Positions 27,472 to 36,081 of a stretch of 64,000 bases of DNA are shown here, in pieces. Made by a program: the position numbers and the translations under genes. Each line of letters starts with the position of its first letter. Within the stretch, counting starts at the first letter, position 1. This DNA comes from Flavobacteriaceae bacterium PS02334 (GTDB lineage: Bacteria > Bacteroidota > Bacteroidia > Flavobacteriales > Flavobacteriaceae), in contig JASCOH010000010.1 in assembly GCA_029959295.1 (NCBI GenBank), positions 37,080 to 101,079 of the forward strand, read 5' to 3'. The notes beneath the pieces were generated by a model, which had not been told where the DNA came from, ran no database searches, and saw only the letters and a program-made list of their open reading frames with translations.

Positions 27472-29493
27472 CTAGTGCCCGCTTGGAAATACTGCAGAAA
27501 ATCTGATCCTGTTATCCTTCCTGCCGATATGAAAAGTGCCGCCATTGTTTTTGACGTAGTCTTTACAGAGCACCAGGCCAAGCCCCACGCCCAGTTCGTT
27601 TCCCGTGCCGCGCGTGGCATTTGCCATTTGATCCCCATTCATCCTGTCCATATCAAGATCAAGATTGCCTTCCGCCTCATTTTCCACCGAAAAGCGCATG
27701 CCTTCTGCCGCAGCTTGCAGGCTAAACCAAATCCGTCCGCCCGGCGGGGTGAACTTGATGGCATTGTCGACCAGATTCCGCAGCACCAGGCTTATCTGGT
27801 TGCGGTCGGCAGTAATTGCGCCGGAGTCATTGGCAAGCTGTTCCATCTGGATGCCTTTCTGTTTGGCCAGAGGAAGATAAAGCAGCAGCAATTCATCAAA
27901 TACGGGCTTCAATTCGAAACTTTCCCTGCTGGTTACCATGCCGCCCATCTGGCTTTGCGCCCAATACAATAAGTTATCCAGGGTACTATTTACAGATTTG
28001 ATCGTCTTTTTATTCTCTTCCAGGAGCTCCTGCAGCTCCTCGAAAGCCAGCAGCTTCATATCGCTCAGCGTCAGGATGCCCAGCAGGCTGTTCAATGGGC
28101 TTCTGAGATCGTGGGCGACGATCGAAAACAGCCTGTTCTTGACAGCATTGGAACTCTCGAGCTCCTCGATGGTACTGTTGAGCTGCAGCGTACGCTCGCC
28201 TACCTTTTCTTCCAGCCGCTGGTTCTGCGTCCTTACCAGGAACAGGTTCTCGTCCCTTGCCTTCTGTTCAGCCCTGATGATCATCTTGTACCGGTCTCCC
28301 AACGCGAAGGAAAGCAACAGCAATTCCAGGGTAGAGCCGATGGGCACCAGCTGGATCGTGAACTCGCTCGCCGGAATTACCCCGCCCAGGCTCAGGGTAA
28401 CGATTGCTACTGTTACCCAGATAAAGAACCAGGCGGCAATGTAATATTTTGCCGGCTTGTGCCCGTTCCTATAGGCTATCACGCCTGCAATCCATGCCGC
28501 TACTGCAACGGTAACTGTCAGCATCTGGGCAATTACAGTTGCCGCGTGCTTATATCCCAACGCACTCACAAGGAATAGGATGATTCCCGCGCCCCCGATT
28601 GCATAGAAGAGGCTCAGCATTTTAGGCGCCGTCCGCTTCAGGTGGAGGAACTTGCTGCAGAACAGCAGGGAGGCCACTACCGAAAAGCTCAGGAGCACAT
28701 GGGGATACTTGTTTAAAAAAATCCTCGCTTCATCGCCAAAAATGAAACCGTAGCCCCTGATGTAAATCAGCAGGTAGCTCGATAATGTCAGCACATATAG
28801 TGCATAATAAAGATAGGTGACGTCCCTGATGCTGACAAACAGGAAAAGGTTGAACAGCAGCAGGCCGACCAGCAGGCCGACATAGATATATTCGATGCCC
28901 AGTTTGGACTCCTGCCCCTGTATCACGCTTTCCGCGGAAGCAAGCTTTATTGGCGCCAGCAGGATATTGTCGGTCTTCAGCCTCAGATAGACAGCTTTCT
29001 TCTCCATCCTTGAGGCTTCCGGAAGATGCAGCATAAAGCTGTTCCGGACAAAAACATCGGGCGGCCTGGTCCTGAGGCATCCCGTTTTCATAACGACGGG
29101 GCGGCCTGTGCTGTCGGACGCGAATGCGTCGATATATTCGATATTGGGCGCATCGATGATAAGATAGAGCGGCAGGTCCCGCTGCGCGGTGTAACTGATC
29201 TTTATCCACCAAGCGGAAGAAGTATTGCCAAAATTCAGGATTTCGTGGCCGCCTCTCGTAAATGCCGCCTCGGGAAGCTTCTTGACATCCTCCAGCGACA
29301 TCGCCGCACTTCTGTCCTCCACATAGGAAAGCTCCTTGCCAATATTCTGATAGCTGAAGTCATTGCCCGACTGACCGCTGCAACACGGCGGGAAAAACAG
29401 CAAAAAAAAAGCCGCTCCGATAGTGAAGCGGACATTTGGCCTAAAGCTAATCTTATTTGTCAAACAGCCTTTCAAAAAATCTCCTTGCCACAT
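27472..29493 (-). CDS. 7TMR-DISM sensor histidine kinase
   Basis: A membrane sensor kinase. The N-terminus has a signal-like helix (IGAAFFLLFFPPC), then an extracytoplasmic 7TMR-DISMED2 beta-jellyroll (residues about 45-190), seven transmembrane helices (7TMR-DISM_7TM), a coiled coil, HisKA with VAHDLRSPLNSL, and HATPase boxes (LVLRNLVDNAIKF, GVGLGLVLCKDY). The domain is widely linked to sensing of carbohydrates or small molecules in Bacteroidetes. The frame could start farther out at 29646, but that part overlaps the DUF1810 remnant and codes for a non-signal-like stretch. I therefore prefer the ATG at 29493 (MWQGDFLKG). No receiver lies next to it. Confidence 0.9.
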   Translation of the reverse strand: MWQGDFLKGCLTNKISFRPNVRFTIGAAFFLLFFPPCCSGQSGNDFSYQNIGKELSYVEDRSAAMSLEDVKKLPEAAFTRGGHEILNFGNTSSAWWIKISYTAQRDLPLYLIIDAPNIEYIDAFASDSTGRPVVMKTGCLRTRPPDVFVRNSFMLHLPEASRMEKKAVYLRLKTDNILLAPIKLASAESVIQGQESKLGIEYIYVGLLVGLLLFNLFLFVSIRDVTYLYYALYVLTLSSYLLIYIRGYGFIFGDEARIFLNKYPHVLLSFSVVASLLFCSKFLHLKRTAPKMLSLFYAIGGAGIILFLVSALGYKHAATVIAQMLTVTVAVAAWIAGVIAYRNGHKPAKYYIAAWFFIWVTVAIVTLSLGGVIPASEFTIQLVPIGSTLELLLLSFALGDRYKMIIRAEQKARDENLFLVRTQNQRLEEKVGERTLQLNSTIEELESSNAVKNRLFSIVAHDLRSPLNSLLGILTLSDMKLLAFEELQELLEENKKTIKSVNSTLDNLLYWAQSQMGGMVTSRESFELKPVFDELLLLYLPLAKQKGIQMEQLANDSGAITADRNQISLVLRNLVDNAIKFTPPGGRIWFSLQAAAEGMRFSVENEAEGNLDLDMDRMNGDQMANATRGTGNELGVGLGLVLCKDYVKNNGGTFHIGRKDNRIRFSAVFPSGH

Positions 29494-29617
29494 AATCCAA
29501 GATCTAAAATTAGAAGACGACAAAAATAGCACAAAAACTGTATCTTCTCTGCAAGGTTCTATATTAAAAGATTCCCATAGGGCCATCTGCAAAAAACCAG
29601 CCATCATCCCTGCTTCT

Positions 29618-29770
29618 AAAGCCCTTGGGAAAAGCGGCATGGCCAACTTCTACGGTATCATAAACCTTAAAGAGGCAGAAGAGTATCTCGCCCATCCCGT
29701 GCTCAGGAACTTTTATATAACCTATCAAGCTGTCATTTGCATTTTGGGAAAAACTGAAGAGAGCGCTTAA
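29618..29770 (+). pseudogene. DUF1810 gene remnant
   Basis: The plus frame gives LGKSGMANFYGIINLKEA and EEYLAHPVL. This aligns with GLEKSDTARYYAIADRDEA and HAYLSHPVL of the intact DUF1810 gene at 24900-25334. The fragment covers roughly 30 residues of the domain centre, then degenerates and stops at 29770. Nothing upstream in frame resembles the N-terminal HWMWYLFP motif. It overlaps the outermost possible start of the sensor kinase gene. Confidence 0.7.
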
Positions 29771-30018
29771 AACGAGAAGAAGGGTGACTATTTTTTCATT
29801 ATAGGATTTGAGCAGGCGTCTTCCTGCAAACTTTTTCTACAAAAACAGCTGCCCTTCCCGCGCCTCTCGTCAGTTGCGAGCTTAGGAACTTTTATTTTCT
29901 ATTAAAGAAAAAAATTCTTGCAAAACGCTGACATGGGCTGGCCGCAAAATTCGAAATGGGGTGATGCGCCTGCTGGCCGCTGGCCAAATAGCTGCCGACA
30001 GTTTTTTCTATCCCTTTT

Positions 30019-30370
30019 CTACTGCTTCTCAAGTTGAAGCAGTTTGGTATAGCCGGTCAGTCCCGATCTGTTTCCAAATGGGTTGTTAAATTCAATGCTG
30101 ATTTCGACCAGAAATTAAATTCCTTTTTCTTGGAGTTCTTTATGCGCCTGCCGGACATTGTCAACGGTAAGCCAAATGGCAGGTCTTGCATTTTCGCCTT
30201 TGCGCAAAATGATAGCTGGCTCGTTATCGCAGACTTTAAAAGCGACCAGTCCCATTTCCGTAAAGTCAAACTTGATGTCGAGCCCGAGCTTGTTTTTGTA
30301 AAATTCCTTTGGCAGCGTCCAAGTCGTCGGACGGCAGAAAGAAATTGCCGTAATTGCTGATCGTGCTCAT
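30019..30370 (-). pseudogene. VOC/glyoxalase-family gene with a frameshift and a nonsense codon
   Basis: On the minus strand an ATG at 30370 opens MSTISNYGNFFLPSDDLDAA. One extra G in the AAAGG at about 30308 breaks the frame. Skipping it restores KEFYKNKLGLDIKFDF, LVAFKVCDNEPAIILRKG, RPAIWLTVDNVRQAHKEL and QEKGI. A TAA (an AAA-to-TAA change) then interrupts it, and FLVEISIEFNNPFGNRSGL to LLQLEKQ follows, ending at a TAG (30019-30021). The sequence fits a short vicinal-oxygen-chelate protein. The ATG overlaps the stop codon of the upstream ArsR-like gene, so they once formed an operon. Confidence 0.8.
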
Positions 30371-30579
30371 AATTTTTCGGGTTTTATCTGTGACAGGTCG
30401 AGTCCCATCTTGGCAAATTCTTTTTGTCCCTTTTCCGTGATATAAAAATGCTTGCTTACGGGGTTATCTTTAGCTATCCATTTTTTCTCGATAAATGTTT
30501 CTAGCAGTAGCTCGCCAAGTTTCCCTCCGATATGCTCAAAACAGCACTTTGCCGGTTTCATGTCATTAGTTGCATCCAT
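30367..30579 (-). CDS. Small ArsR-related/DUF-type protein (70 aa)
   Basis: This 70-residue protein reads as a shortened winged-helix-like module. The segment CCFEHIGGKLGELLLETF is followed by KHFYITEKGQKEFAKMG, where the latter resembles the beta-wing end of ArsR-type regulators. Short proteins like this often precede VOC-family genes in Flavobacteria. Here its TGA overlaps the ATG of the decayed VOC gene (ATGA). It keeps an intact frame, although its partner is dead. A full DNA-binding domain is not visible, so a regulatory role is inference. Confidence 0.55.
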   Translation of the reverse strand: MDATNDMKPAKCCFEHIGGKLGELLLETFIEKKWIAKDNPVSKHFYITEKGQKEFAKMGLDLSQIKPEKL

Positions 30580-30644
30580 TTTTTAGTTTTTTGCCAAAGA
30601 TATCCGTTTGCGGACCGGCCTGAAATGATATTTGTCATTATGCT

Positions 30645-30767
30645 GGTCGCTAACGTTCCGGTGCTTTGCGTTCGGGAAGGAAACGCAGTGCAGCGAAGCG
30701 AAATTGGAGCGCAAAAGCTGCCGGTGGATTTTGCACTCCAGCCCGCCTGGCGCAAAACCCCCGCTGT
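30645..30767 (-). repeat. Palindrome-rich element resembling a cassette recombination site
   Basis: Read on the minus strand, the element opens with ACAGCGGGGGTTTTGCGC 6 nt after a gene stop and closes with GGAACGTTAGCGACC. Between these lies a 12-bp imperfect palindrome: TGGAGTGCAAAA with TTTTGCGCTCCA. The size and the folded imperfect symmetry recall integron attC sites, but the core heptamers do not match the canonical consensus. A similar opening (ACAGCGGTTTTGCGC) occurs at 51101-51118, again just after a gene stop. Confidence 0.4.
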
Positions 30768-30773
30768 GCATAG

Positions 30774-31480
30774 TTATTTTTTTCGGACTAAGGTTTGTTC
30801 GCTCTTTTCTCCAGGCTGCTGTATTTTGAGCTTTTCCACTTCCCCATTCTCATCCAGAATGAATTCATACGTTACTTCTGGACGGAAGCCTATTACCACA
30901 AATTTAGTTTCAGTGACAGGCTTTAGCTGGAATTTGCTATTGGTCCACAACCGCCCAAACTCATAATATATTTTGCCGTCCTTTGCATTTTCGTACGCGT
31001 AGCTTCCCGCATATTTTTGGAGAATTTTTGCAGGCAGAACGATAGGCTTTTCAAGCGGCCGGCCATAGAGTATTTTGCGGATATTCCCGGGAATCAGCCT
31101 GATGTCTTCGGTGATGTTTGTTTCATTATTCTGTAGGATAATAATGGTTATGTCCTTGTCGATATCACGCTCAAAATCTGTCAAATAGCCTGCCCATCGT
31201 CCGGTATGGCTGACTGTCCTGCCATACAAGCTGTCCTGGCTGGCAAACCAGCCAAATCCATAGCCTGTTTCAAGGCCGTCTCTTGTCTTGTAGGATGAAA
31301 AATCATTTTTCTGTCTTCCTCGTTGATGAGATTATTCTTATACAGCGCCCTGTCCCATTTTAACAGGTCGTGCAGATTGGAATTGACCATTCCTTCTCCA
31401 TACATCCCGTCCAGATAACATACGGAGAGCTTTTGCCTTCCTCGTCGGGTAAGCTATTTCGTTTTAAGCTATCAGAGTAG
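30774..31480 (-). pseudogene. C-terminal fragment of a serine hydrolase (beta-lactamase family) with frameshifts
   Basis: Two minus-strand frames combine to YSDSLKRNSLPDEEGK, YLDGMYGEGMVNSNLHDLL, KWDRALYKNNL and RKMIF. A change of frame around a T-run near 31309 then leads to SSYKTRDGLETGYGFGW, YGRTVSHTGRWAGYL and a tail with FVVIGFRPEVTYEF. This is the second half of a serine-beta-lactamase-like hydrolase. The SxxK and YxN half is absent, and at least two frameshifts remain (near 31425 and 31309). The 3' end keeps a normal stop followed directly by the palindromic element. Confidence 0.75.
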
Positions 31481-32004
31481 AAACATTATGGTTATTAATA
31501 GGTGTTCGCTAAGCCCCGCACAAATTAAGTATAAACTAATCAAGACTAATCATAATACTAATTATAACAAGTGTCACAAAAAATAGTAGATACAAAATTT
31601 TCAGCACAATAGTTTAAAAATTGCAAATACTAATTTAAAATGCTTTATTTCAATCAAATAACTTTATTAAATAGTGTTAAAATAGGCACAAAGTGTTCGA
31701 CTGTAATCCCTGACACTCCATATATACTAAGGATACGCTGATCGATTATTTCTCTGTGCAGACACCTACACAAAATATGATCAGGCATGAGGCTAATGAT
31801 TCCTGGCTTCCTTGCCGAGCCCATTAACTATCAATGAATTTTCTGCCCGAATAAATTAATGACCTATCCGCCGGAACTTATTTTTAAATTTTGAGATTAC
31901 TAAAACAGCCCTGACATTTGTCGGGGCTGCTGTTTACTTCAATGATTTGCAGCATTGTAAATAAGTGCGATTTTAATTATTGAAACTTTTTGGACGGCTC
32001 AACT
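31481..32004. other. Gap with no supported gene
   Basis: About 520 AT-rich bases lie between two decayed genes. The only structure noticed is the minus-strand hairpin at 31901-31935. No ORF shows any family signal. Confidence 0.45.
31901..31935 (-). terminator. Hairpin terminator-like sequence
   Basis: On the minus strand AACAGCAGCCCCGAC pairs with GTCAGGGCTGTT (one bulge) and TTTAG follows. It lies about 70 nt downstream of the aminopeptidase remnant, which it once probably terminated. Confidence 0.5.
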
Positions 32005-32301
32005 TTATTTTGATCTGAGTAAAACGTCAACTTTCTTTTTAACCTTTTCGTTAGAACTCACTTTATAAAACTCTTTCAGTAAATCTAACGAAGTGGGTTT
32101 CTTAGGATACTGATTGTGCAAAAGAAAATTTTTAAGGGCTTTGTTTACCTGATCTTCACCGATTATTTCACTCAATTTTACCATCACCACTGCGCCTTTA
32201 GAATATGAAGTGTGCGTGTTTTCTCCCGTAACTTTGTAGAGTGGCTGAATCTCGGACAGTCCTTTTTCATTGTCGTAAAAATTATTGGTGAAAGGAGTTT
32301 G
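32005..32301 (-). pseudogene. C-terminal fragment of an M1-family aminopeptidase
   Basis: The minus frame reads NFYDNEKGLSEIQPLYKVTG, then THTSYSKGAVVMVKLSEIIG and QVNKALKNFLLHNQYPKKP, up to the stop at 32005. The YSKGA..M..L segment followed by the helical end is the typical C-terminal part of M1 (GluZincin) peptidases, often encoded next to ABC-permease genes in Bacteroidetes. A TGA at 32302-32304 closes the frame upstream. The HExxH catalytic part is absent, so only about 98 residues remain. Confidence 0.65.
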
Positions 32302-32360
32302 TCAAATTACCACAATTTTGGCGGGTCAAAAAATAGGGAAATTTATCCCAGGTACCACCT

Positions 32361-33707
32361 TTACATAACTTTTCTGCAAGCTATTGATCTCTTATTTTGT
32401 GTAAGCTTCATTCCGGTAACTTTGCCCCTTTTGTCTAAAATAAAATCAAACTCCGCATTATTTTTTCTTGCATAAAAATTATTTTCCCCCCTTCGCTCCA
32501 GTAAGACTTTCTCGCCATTTTTTCCGTCCTCATACATGCTCAAGAAAAGATAGTTGTTTGCCGCTTCGCTTATCTGGAACGTACCGACATTAATAAGTCC
32601 GATCAATTTTGCCTTGTATACGCCGCCATAAATTTTTGCCTGCGGCGAAGTTTCGCTTTTATACGTTGTAAAATCTGGATTCTGATATGCTATGCCATAA
32701 TACTTCGATGCAACGCCCAGCACGATTTCGTTGAGCTTAACATTATTTCCATTCGAGAGCACGCATATCGACATTCTGTCAGCTGGAAAATAGCCGACAA
32801 ACGAATGAAATTCGTCAATTTTCCCAGAGTGCCCGTAGCCAATTCGCCCATAAAATGGTGTTCTAAATAATCCATATCCTATCCCTTCACTATTGGTCTT
32901 TCCCATTTGCGCCAATGAATTTTCGGAGACCAAATTGCCTTTAAGAAGCTCATGCATCAGCTTTGATAAATCTTCAGCAGTTGAAACCACTGCCCCTGCG
33001 GCACATGTAAAACTAGGATGCGTCTCGGTTTCTCTAAGCCATTCTGCTCCATTGAATGAGTACGAGGTATTCCTGTCCTGATACTCTTTTACATCCGTCT
33101 CAAAGTAGGTGTCCAGTAATCCTATTTTATCTACGATTCTCACATTTAAGTTTTCCGCGTAGGGTTTTTGGGTTATATCTTCCATAATGTAACCCAGTAG
33201 CAGATAGTTAGAGTTGCTATACTCGCAATTTTCACCGGGCTTAAAAGCCGGTTTGCCTTGATTTATCAAATCGAGCATTTCTTTTTTTGTGAATTTTCTG
33301 GTTTTAGAGATATAATAATCTTCCCATTCTAGGTAATTGTAAATCCCGCTCGTATGGCTCAAAAGGTTTCCAATCGTAATCTTGTCTGCATTTTTGATAC
33401 CAGGGTAATATTGGCTGAGCTTAGTATCGAGTGCCAATTTGCCTTCCTCTATAAGCTGGAAAGTGATAATCGCTGTAAAAACCTTTGTGATAGAACCAAC
33501 CCTGTACTTGTTGGAAGCGTTTCCAAATTTGTTAAATTCACCTTTGTAGATCGCCTCTCCATTTTTTTGAAGCAGGACGCTGCCGGAAAAGGCATTATGC
33601 TGCTGGAAAGAATTCATGAGGCTGTCGATAGACTTTGCATATTCCGGATTTTGTGCTGGTGAAAAACCGAAGACATTTACCATAAGTAAGACAAAAATTT
33701 TTTTCAT
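32361..33707 (-). CDS. Serine hydrolase, beta-lactamase/penicillin-binding-protein-like, exported
   Basis: A 448-residue secreted serine hydrolase of the class C beta-lactamase/DD-peptidase fold. A signal peptide ends near SPAQ (residue 19). The catalytic SxxK is GSITK (S72, K75) and the YxN motif is EYSNSNY (Y163, N165). The later GYGHSGKIDEF segment supplies the HxG-like third motif (in place of KTG). The last 100 residues are a beta-rich extension typical of the Bacteroidetes members. It could act on beta-lactams, peptides or cell-wall muropeptides. Motifs are intact, unlike the two fragments downstream. The divergent LytTR kinase starts 131 nt away. Confidence 0.88.
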   Translation of the reverse strand: MKKIFVLLMVNVFGFSPAQNPEYAKSIDSLMNSFQQHNAFSGSVLLQKNGEAIYKGEFNKFGNASNKYRVGSITKVFTAIITFQLIEEGKLALDTKLSQYYPGIKNADKITIGNLLSHTSGIYNYLEWEDYYISKTRKFTKKEMLDLINQGKPAFKPGENCEYSNSNYLLLGYIMEDITQKPYAENLNVRIVDKIGLLDTYFETDVKEYQDRNTSYSFNGAEWLRETETHPSFTCAAGAVVSTAEDLSKLMHELLKGNLVSENSLAQMGKTNSEGIGYGLFRTPFYGRIGYGHSGKIDEFHSFVGYFPADRMSICVLSNGNNVKLNEIVLGVASKYYGIAYQNPDFTTYKSETSPQAKIYGGVYKAKLIGLINVGTFQISEAANNYLFLSMYEDGKNGEKVLLERRGENNFYARKNNAEFDFILDKRGKVTGMKLTQNKRSIACRKVM

Positions 33708-33838
33708 TGTTTTATGTTTTTAGCGCAAATAAAGTGAGTAGTCCTCATGTTTTATTTTAATTTTCACCAACGGTGCTTAAAATTGGACATAAAAAATTAT
33801 ATAGCGTTCGTCCACAAATAATCGCTGTTGGTGTAAAA

Positions 33839-34954
33839 ATGGCCGTTGTTTCCATAAAAAATTTAACTTTACACATTAAACAGACGCTAATGAGATCACG
33901 GCAAGGGTGCAATTTTTCAAGGCTGCTTCTAAATAGTGCTTTTACGGGCTTTATAGTATTTGCCGCTATAAATAATAACTTTAAAAATTTGCCGTCAGGC
34001 TATATTTTTCTTTATAACACATTGCTTATCCTGCCTGCGGCGGTTAACAATTTCTGGTTGCTTCCCGGCTTCCGAGTGCATAAAAGCATCTTGCGCTACA
34101 TGGCTGCAACGACAGCACTCTTTCTTACATCTGCGGCCCTGCTGGGACAGTATCTGAAGTGGCTGTATAATCGCTTTCAGGCAACGGAATTAACGGATTT
34201 CACCTCATTGGCCGTAACTTCTTCCGCACCTCAAATATTAGAAAACTACCAGCACTATTTTGATGCTTTTCCCGGAATCATTCTGGTGATGTCGGCACTG
34301 TCAATCGGGTACGTATTGCAGGAATATCTGCTAACTATCAAGAAAGAAGAATCTATAAAGGCGCAACAGATAAATGCAGAGCTTGTTCTGCTAAAATCTC
34401 AAATCAGTCCTCATTTTCTTTTCAACGTCCTGAATAGCCTGTATGCGCTATCGCTTAAAATGTCTGCACAAACGCCGGATGTCATATTACGGCTTTCCGA
34501 CATATTGCGCTATTCCCTATACGAGACGCAAGAGAAAGAAATATCCATCAGCAAAGAAATACATATCTTAAATACCTACATTGAGATTGAACGATTGAGA
34601 TTGCCTGCCAGCGCAAGCATAGCTTTTGATTATCGGCAAGCAGAAGATTCAGTTATGATTGCGCCAATGCTATTACTGCCACTAGTAGAAAATGCCTTTA
34701 AGCATGGCGCCGATTCTACTATCGGTGCTTCGCATATTCATGCTGCATTGTATTGCAGTGATAGTACGCTCCTATTTGAATGTGAAAACAGCTTTAAGGA
34801 ACAGGCGGTGAGCGATTTTGGAGGGATTGGGATAGAAAACATACGCAAACGCCTGCAATTGCTGTATCCTTCACGGCATTCATTGGATATTGATAAAAAT
34901 GAAAATACTTTTAGTGTAACTCTTGAAATAAAATTTAGGGAATGGCGAAAATAA
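33839..34954 (+). CDS. LytS-type sensor histidine kinase (LytTR partner)
   Basis: A membrane histidine kinase of the HATPase_c/His_kinase (PF06580) type that pairs with LytTR regulators. Four transmembrane helices lie in the first 170 residues (FTGFIVFAAI, FLYNTLLILPAAVNNFWLL, MAATTALFLTSAALLG, GIILVMSALSIGYVL). A linker with SQISPHFLFNVLNSLYAL follows (His about residue 192, the phospho-acceptor), then an ATPase domain with LPLVENAFKHG and GIGIENIRKRL. The frame extends upstream to a GTG at 33773, but the ATG at 33839, preceded by an A-rich stretch, is preferred; an ATG at 33890 is also possible. The stop overlaps the regulator's ATG by 13 nt, so the two are coupled. Confidence 0.88.
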   Translation: MAVVSIKNLTLHIKQTLMRSRQGCNFSRLLLNSAFTGFIVFAAINNNFKNLPSGYIFLYNTLLILPAAVNNFWLLPGFRVHKSILRYMAATTALFLTSAALLGQYLKWLYNRFQATELTDFTSLAVTSSAPQILENYQHYFDAFPGIILVMSALSIGYVLQEYLLTIKKEESIKAQQINAELVLLKSQISPHFLFNVLNSLYALSLKMSAQTPDVILRLSDILRYSLYETQEKEISISKEIHILNTYIEIERLRLPASASIAFDYRQAEDSVMIAPMLLLPLVENAFKHGADSTIGASHIHAALYCSDSTLLFECENSFKEQAVSDFGGIGIENIRKRLQLLYPSRHSLDIDKNENTFSVTLEIKFREWRK

Positions 34955-35652
34955 GATGTTTGGTAGTAGATGATGAAAAACTAGCTCAGGAAGTTTTAAT
35001 CCACCACATTTCAAAATTTGACAATTTGAAACTGGAAGGCACCTGCAATAATGTTTTTGAACTGATCAGCCATTTGAATAGAAATAAAGAAATCGACCTG
35101 ATCTTCCTGGACATCAAAATGCCTGAGATCAGCGGGATCGATTTTGTTACGATGTTTAACAATCCTCCTGCAATCATCTACACAACGGCGTATGACCATT
35201 ACGCAGTAAGTGCTTTCAATCAAAATGCTGTAGATTATTTACTGAAACCGATTTCCCTTGACAGATTTTCGAAAAGCGTACAAAAAGCCAGCCTGGCTTT
35301 AAGCCATACTCAAACAACTCCAACATCCGCTGAGGATGATTTTTTTTACGTAAAGAGCGATAAGCGCCTGATCAAGATCAACCCGGCGGAGTTGGTTTAC
35401 ATCGAAGGGATGCGTAACTATACCTGCCTTTATACAGAAACAGATAAAGCAGTAGTCCATGGCACGCTGCTTATGATTGAGCAAAATTTAAAACACTTAC
35501 ATTATATCTGCAGGGTGCATAAATCCTTTTTTATCAATTTAAATAAAATTAATTATGTTGAGCAGCATATGATCGTATTGACTAACAAAAAGAATGTTCC
35601 AATTGGATTAAGCTACCGCGACCAGGTATACGAAAAAATCAGAATAATGTGA
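34942..35652 (+). CDS. LytTR-family response regulator
   Basis: A 236-residue response regulator. The receiver has the acidic pair VVDDEKLAQ, the phospho-acceptor Asp57 in IFLDIKMPEISG and the switch segment TTAYDHYAV with Lys in LLKPI. The C-terminal 100 residues form a LytTR DNA-binding domain (FFYVKSDKRLIKINPAELVY, CRVHKSFFINLNKINYV). LytTR proteins bind direct repeats with a roughly 21-bp period. It is coupled to the preceding kinase gene. The target is unknown; the divergent serine hydrolase is the nearest candidate. Confidence 0.93.
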   Translation: MAKIRCLVVDDEKLAQEVLIHHISKFDNLKLEGTCNNVFELISHLNRNKEIDLIFLDIKMPEISGIDFVTMFNNPPAIIYTTAYDHYAVSAFNQNAVDYLLKPISLDRFSKSVQKASLALSHTQTTPTSAEDDFFYVKSDKRLIKINPAELVYIEGMRNYTCLYTETDKAVVHGTLLMIEQNLKHLHYICRVHKSFFINLNKINYVEQHMIVLTNKKNVPIGLSYRDQVYEKIRIM

Positions 35653-36081
35653 GCTAAGCTGTCTTTATATATAAATATTTTCAGGCCTTCAGCAAGTCAG
35701 TATATTAGGACTGCATACAATATAGCTGCACAGAAAAAGCATAGACGTTTAAATAATTGGATTTGCCAAGATGGTCAAGAAATCGAATGTACCCCTACAG
35801 AAAATAAGTTCAAATGCGGTCAAGAGCCAATTTTAGGCTGATTTTAATGATAACTTAAATGGAATAAAGACGGAAAGGATTAAAAACGGATTGGTAAATT
35901 CAAGCATATAAACGCCAAAATTTGAATAAGTTCATAAATACGGGCAGAGGATATAAATTCACAGAAGGAAGCTTAAAATAACGAAACCCTTGCAAAAGGA
36001 AATAGAAAAGCCGGCACCAACCTGCCAGCTTTTCCAGTACGAAACCGCAAAGCTGAAAGCCATCGCCCTGTAAGCTGCACG
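35653..36081. other. Gap between the LytTR regulator and RteC genes
   Basis: About 430 AT-rich bases carry no supported ORF. A hairpin at 36006-36033 near the end of the RteC gene is listed separately. Confidence 0.45.
36006..36033 (-). terminator. Terminator-like hairpin after the RteC gene
   Basis: AAAAGC-C-GGCA pairs with TGCC-A-GCTTTT around CCAACC. On the minus strand the stem ends in GGCTTTTC, so it can terminate the RteC transcript 50-70 nt after its stop. The symmetry means it could also stop plus-strand transcription. Confidence 0.5.
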
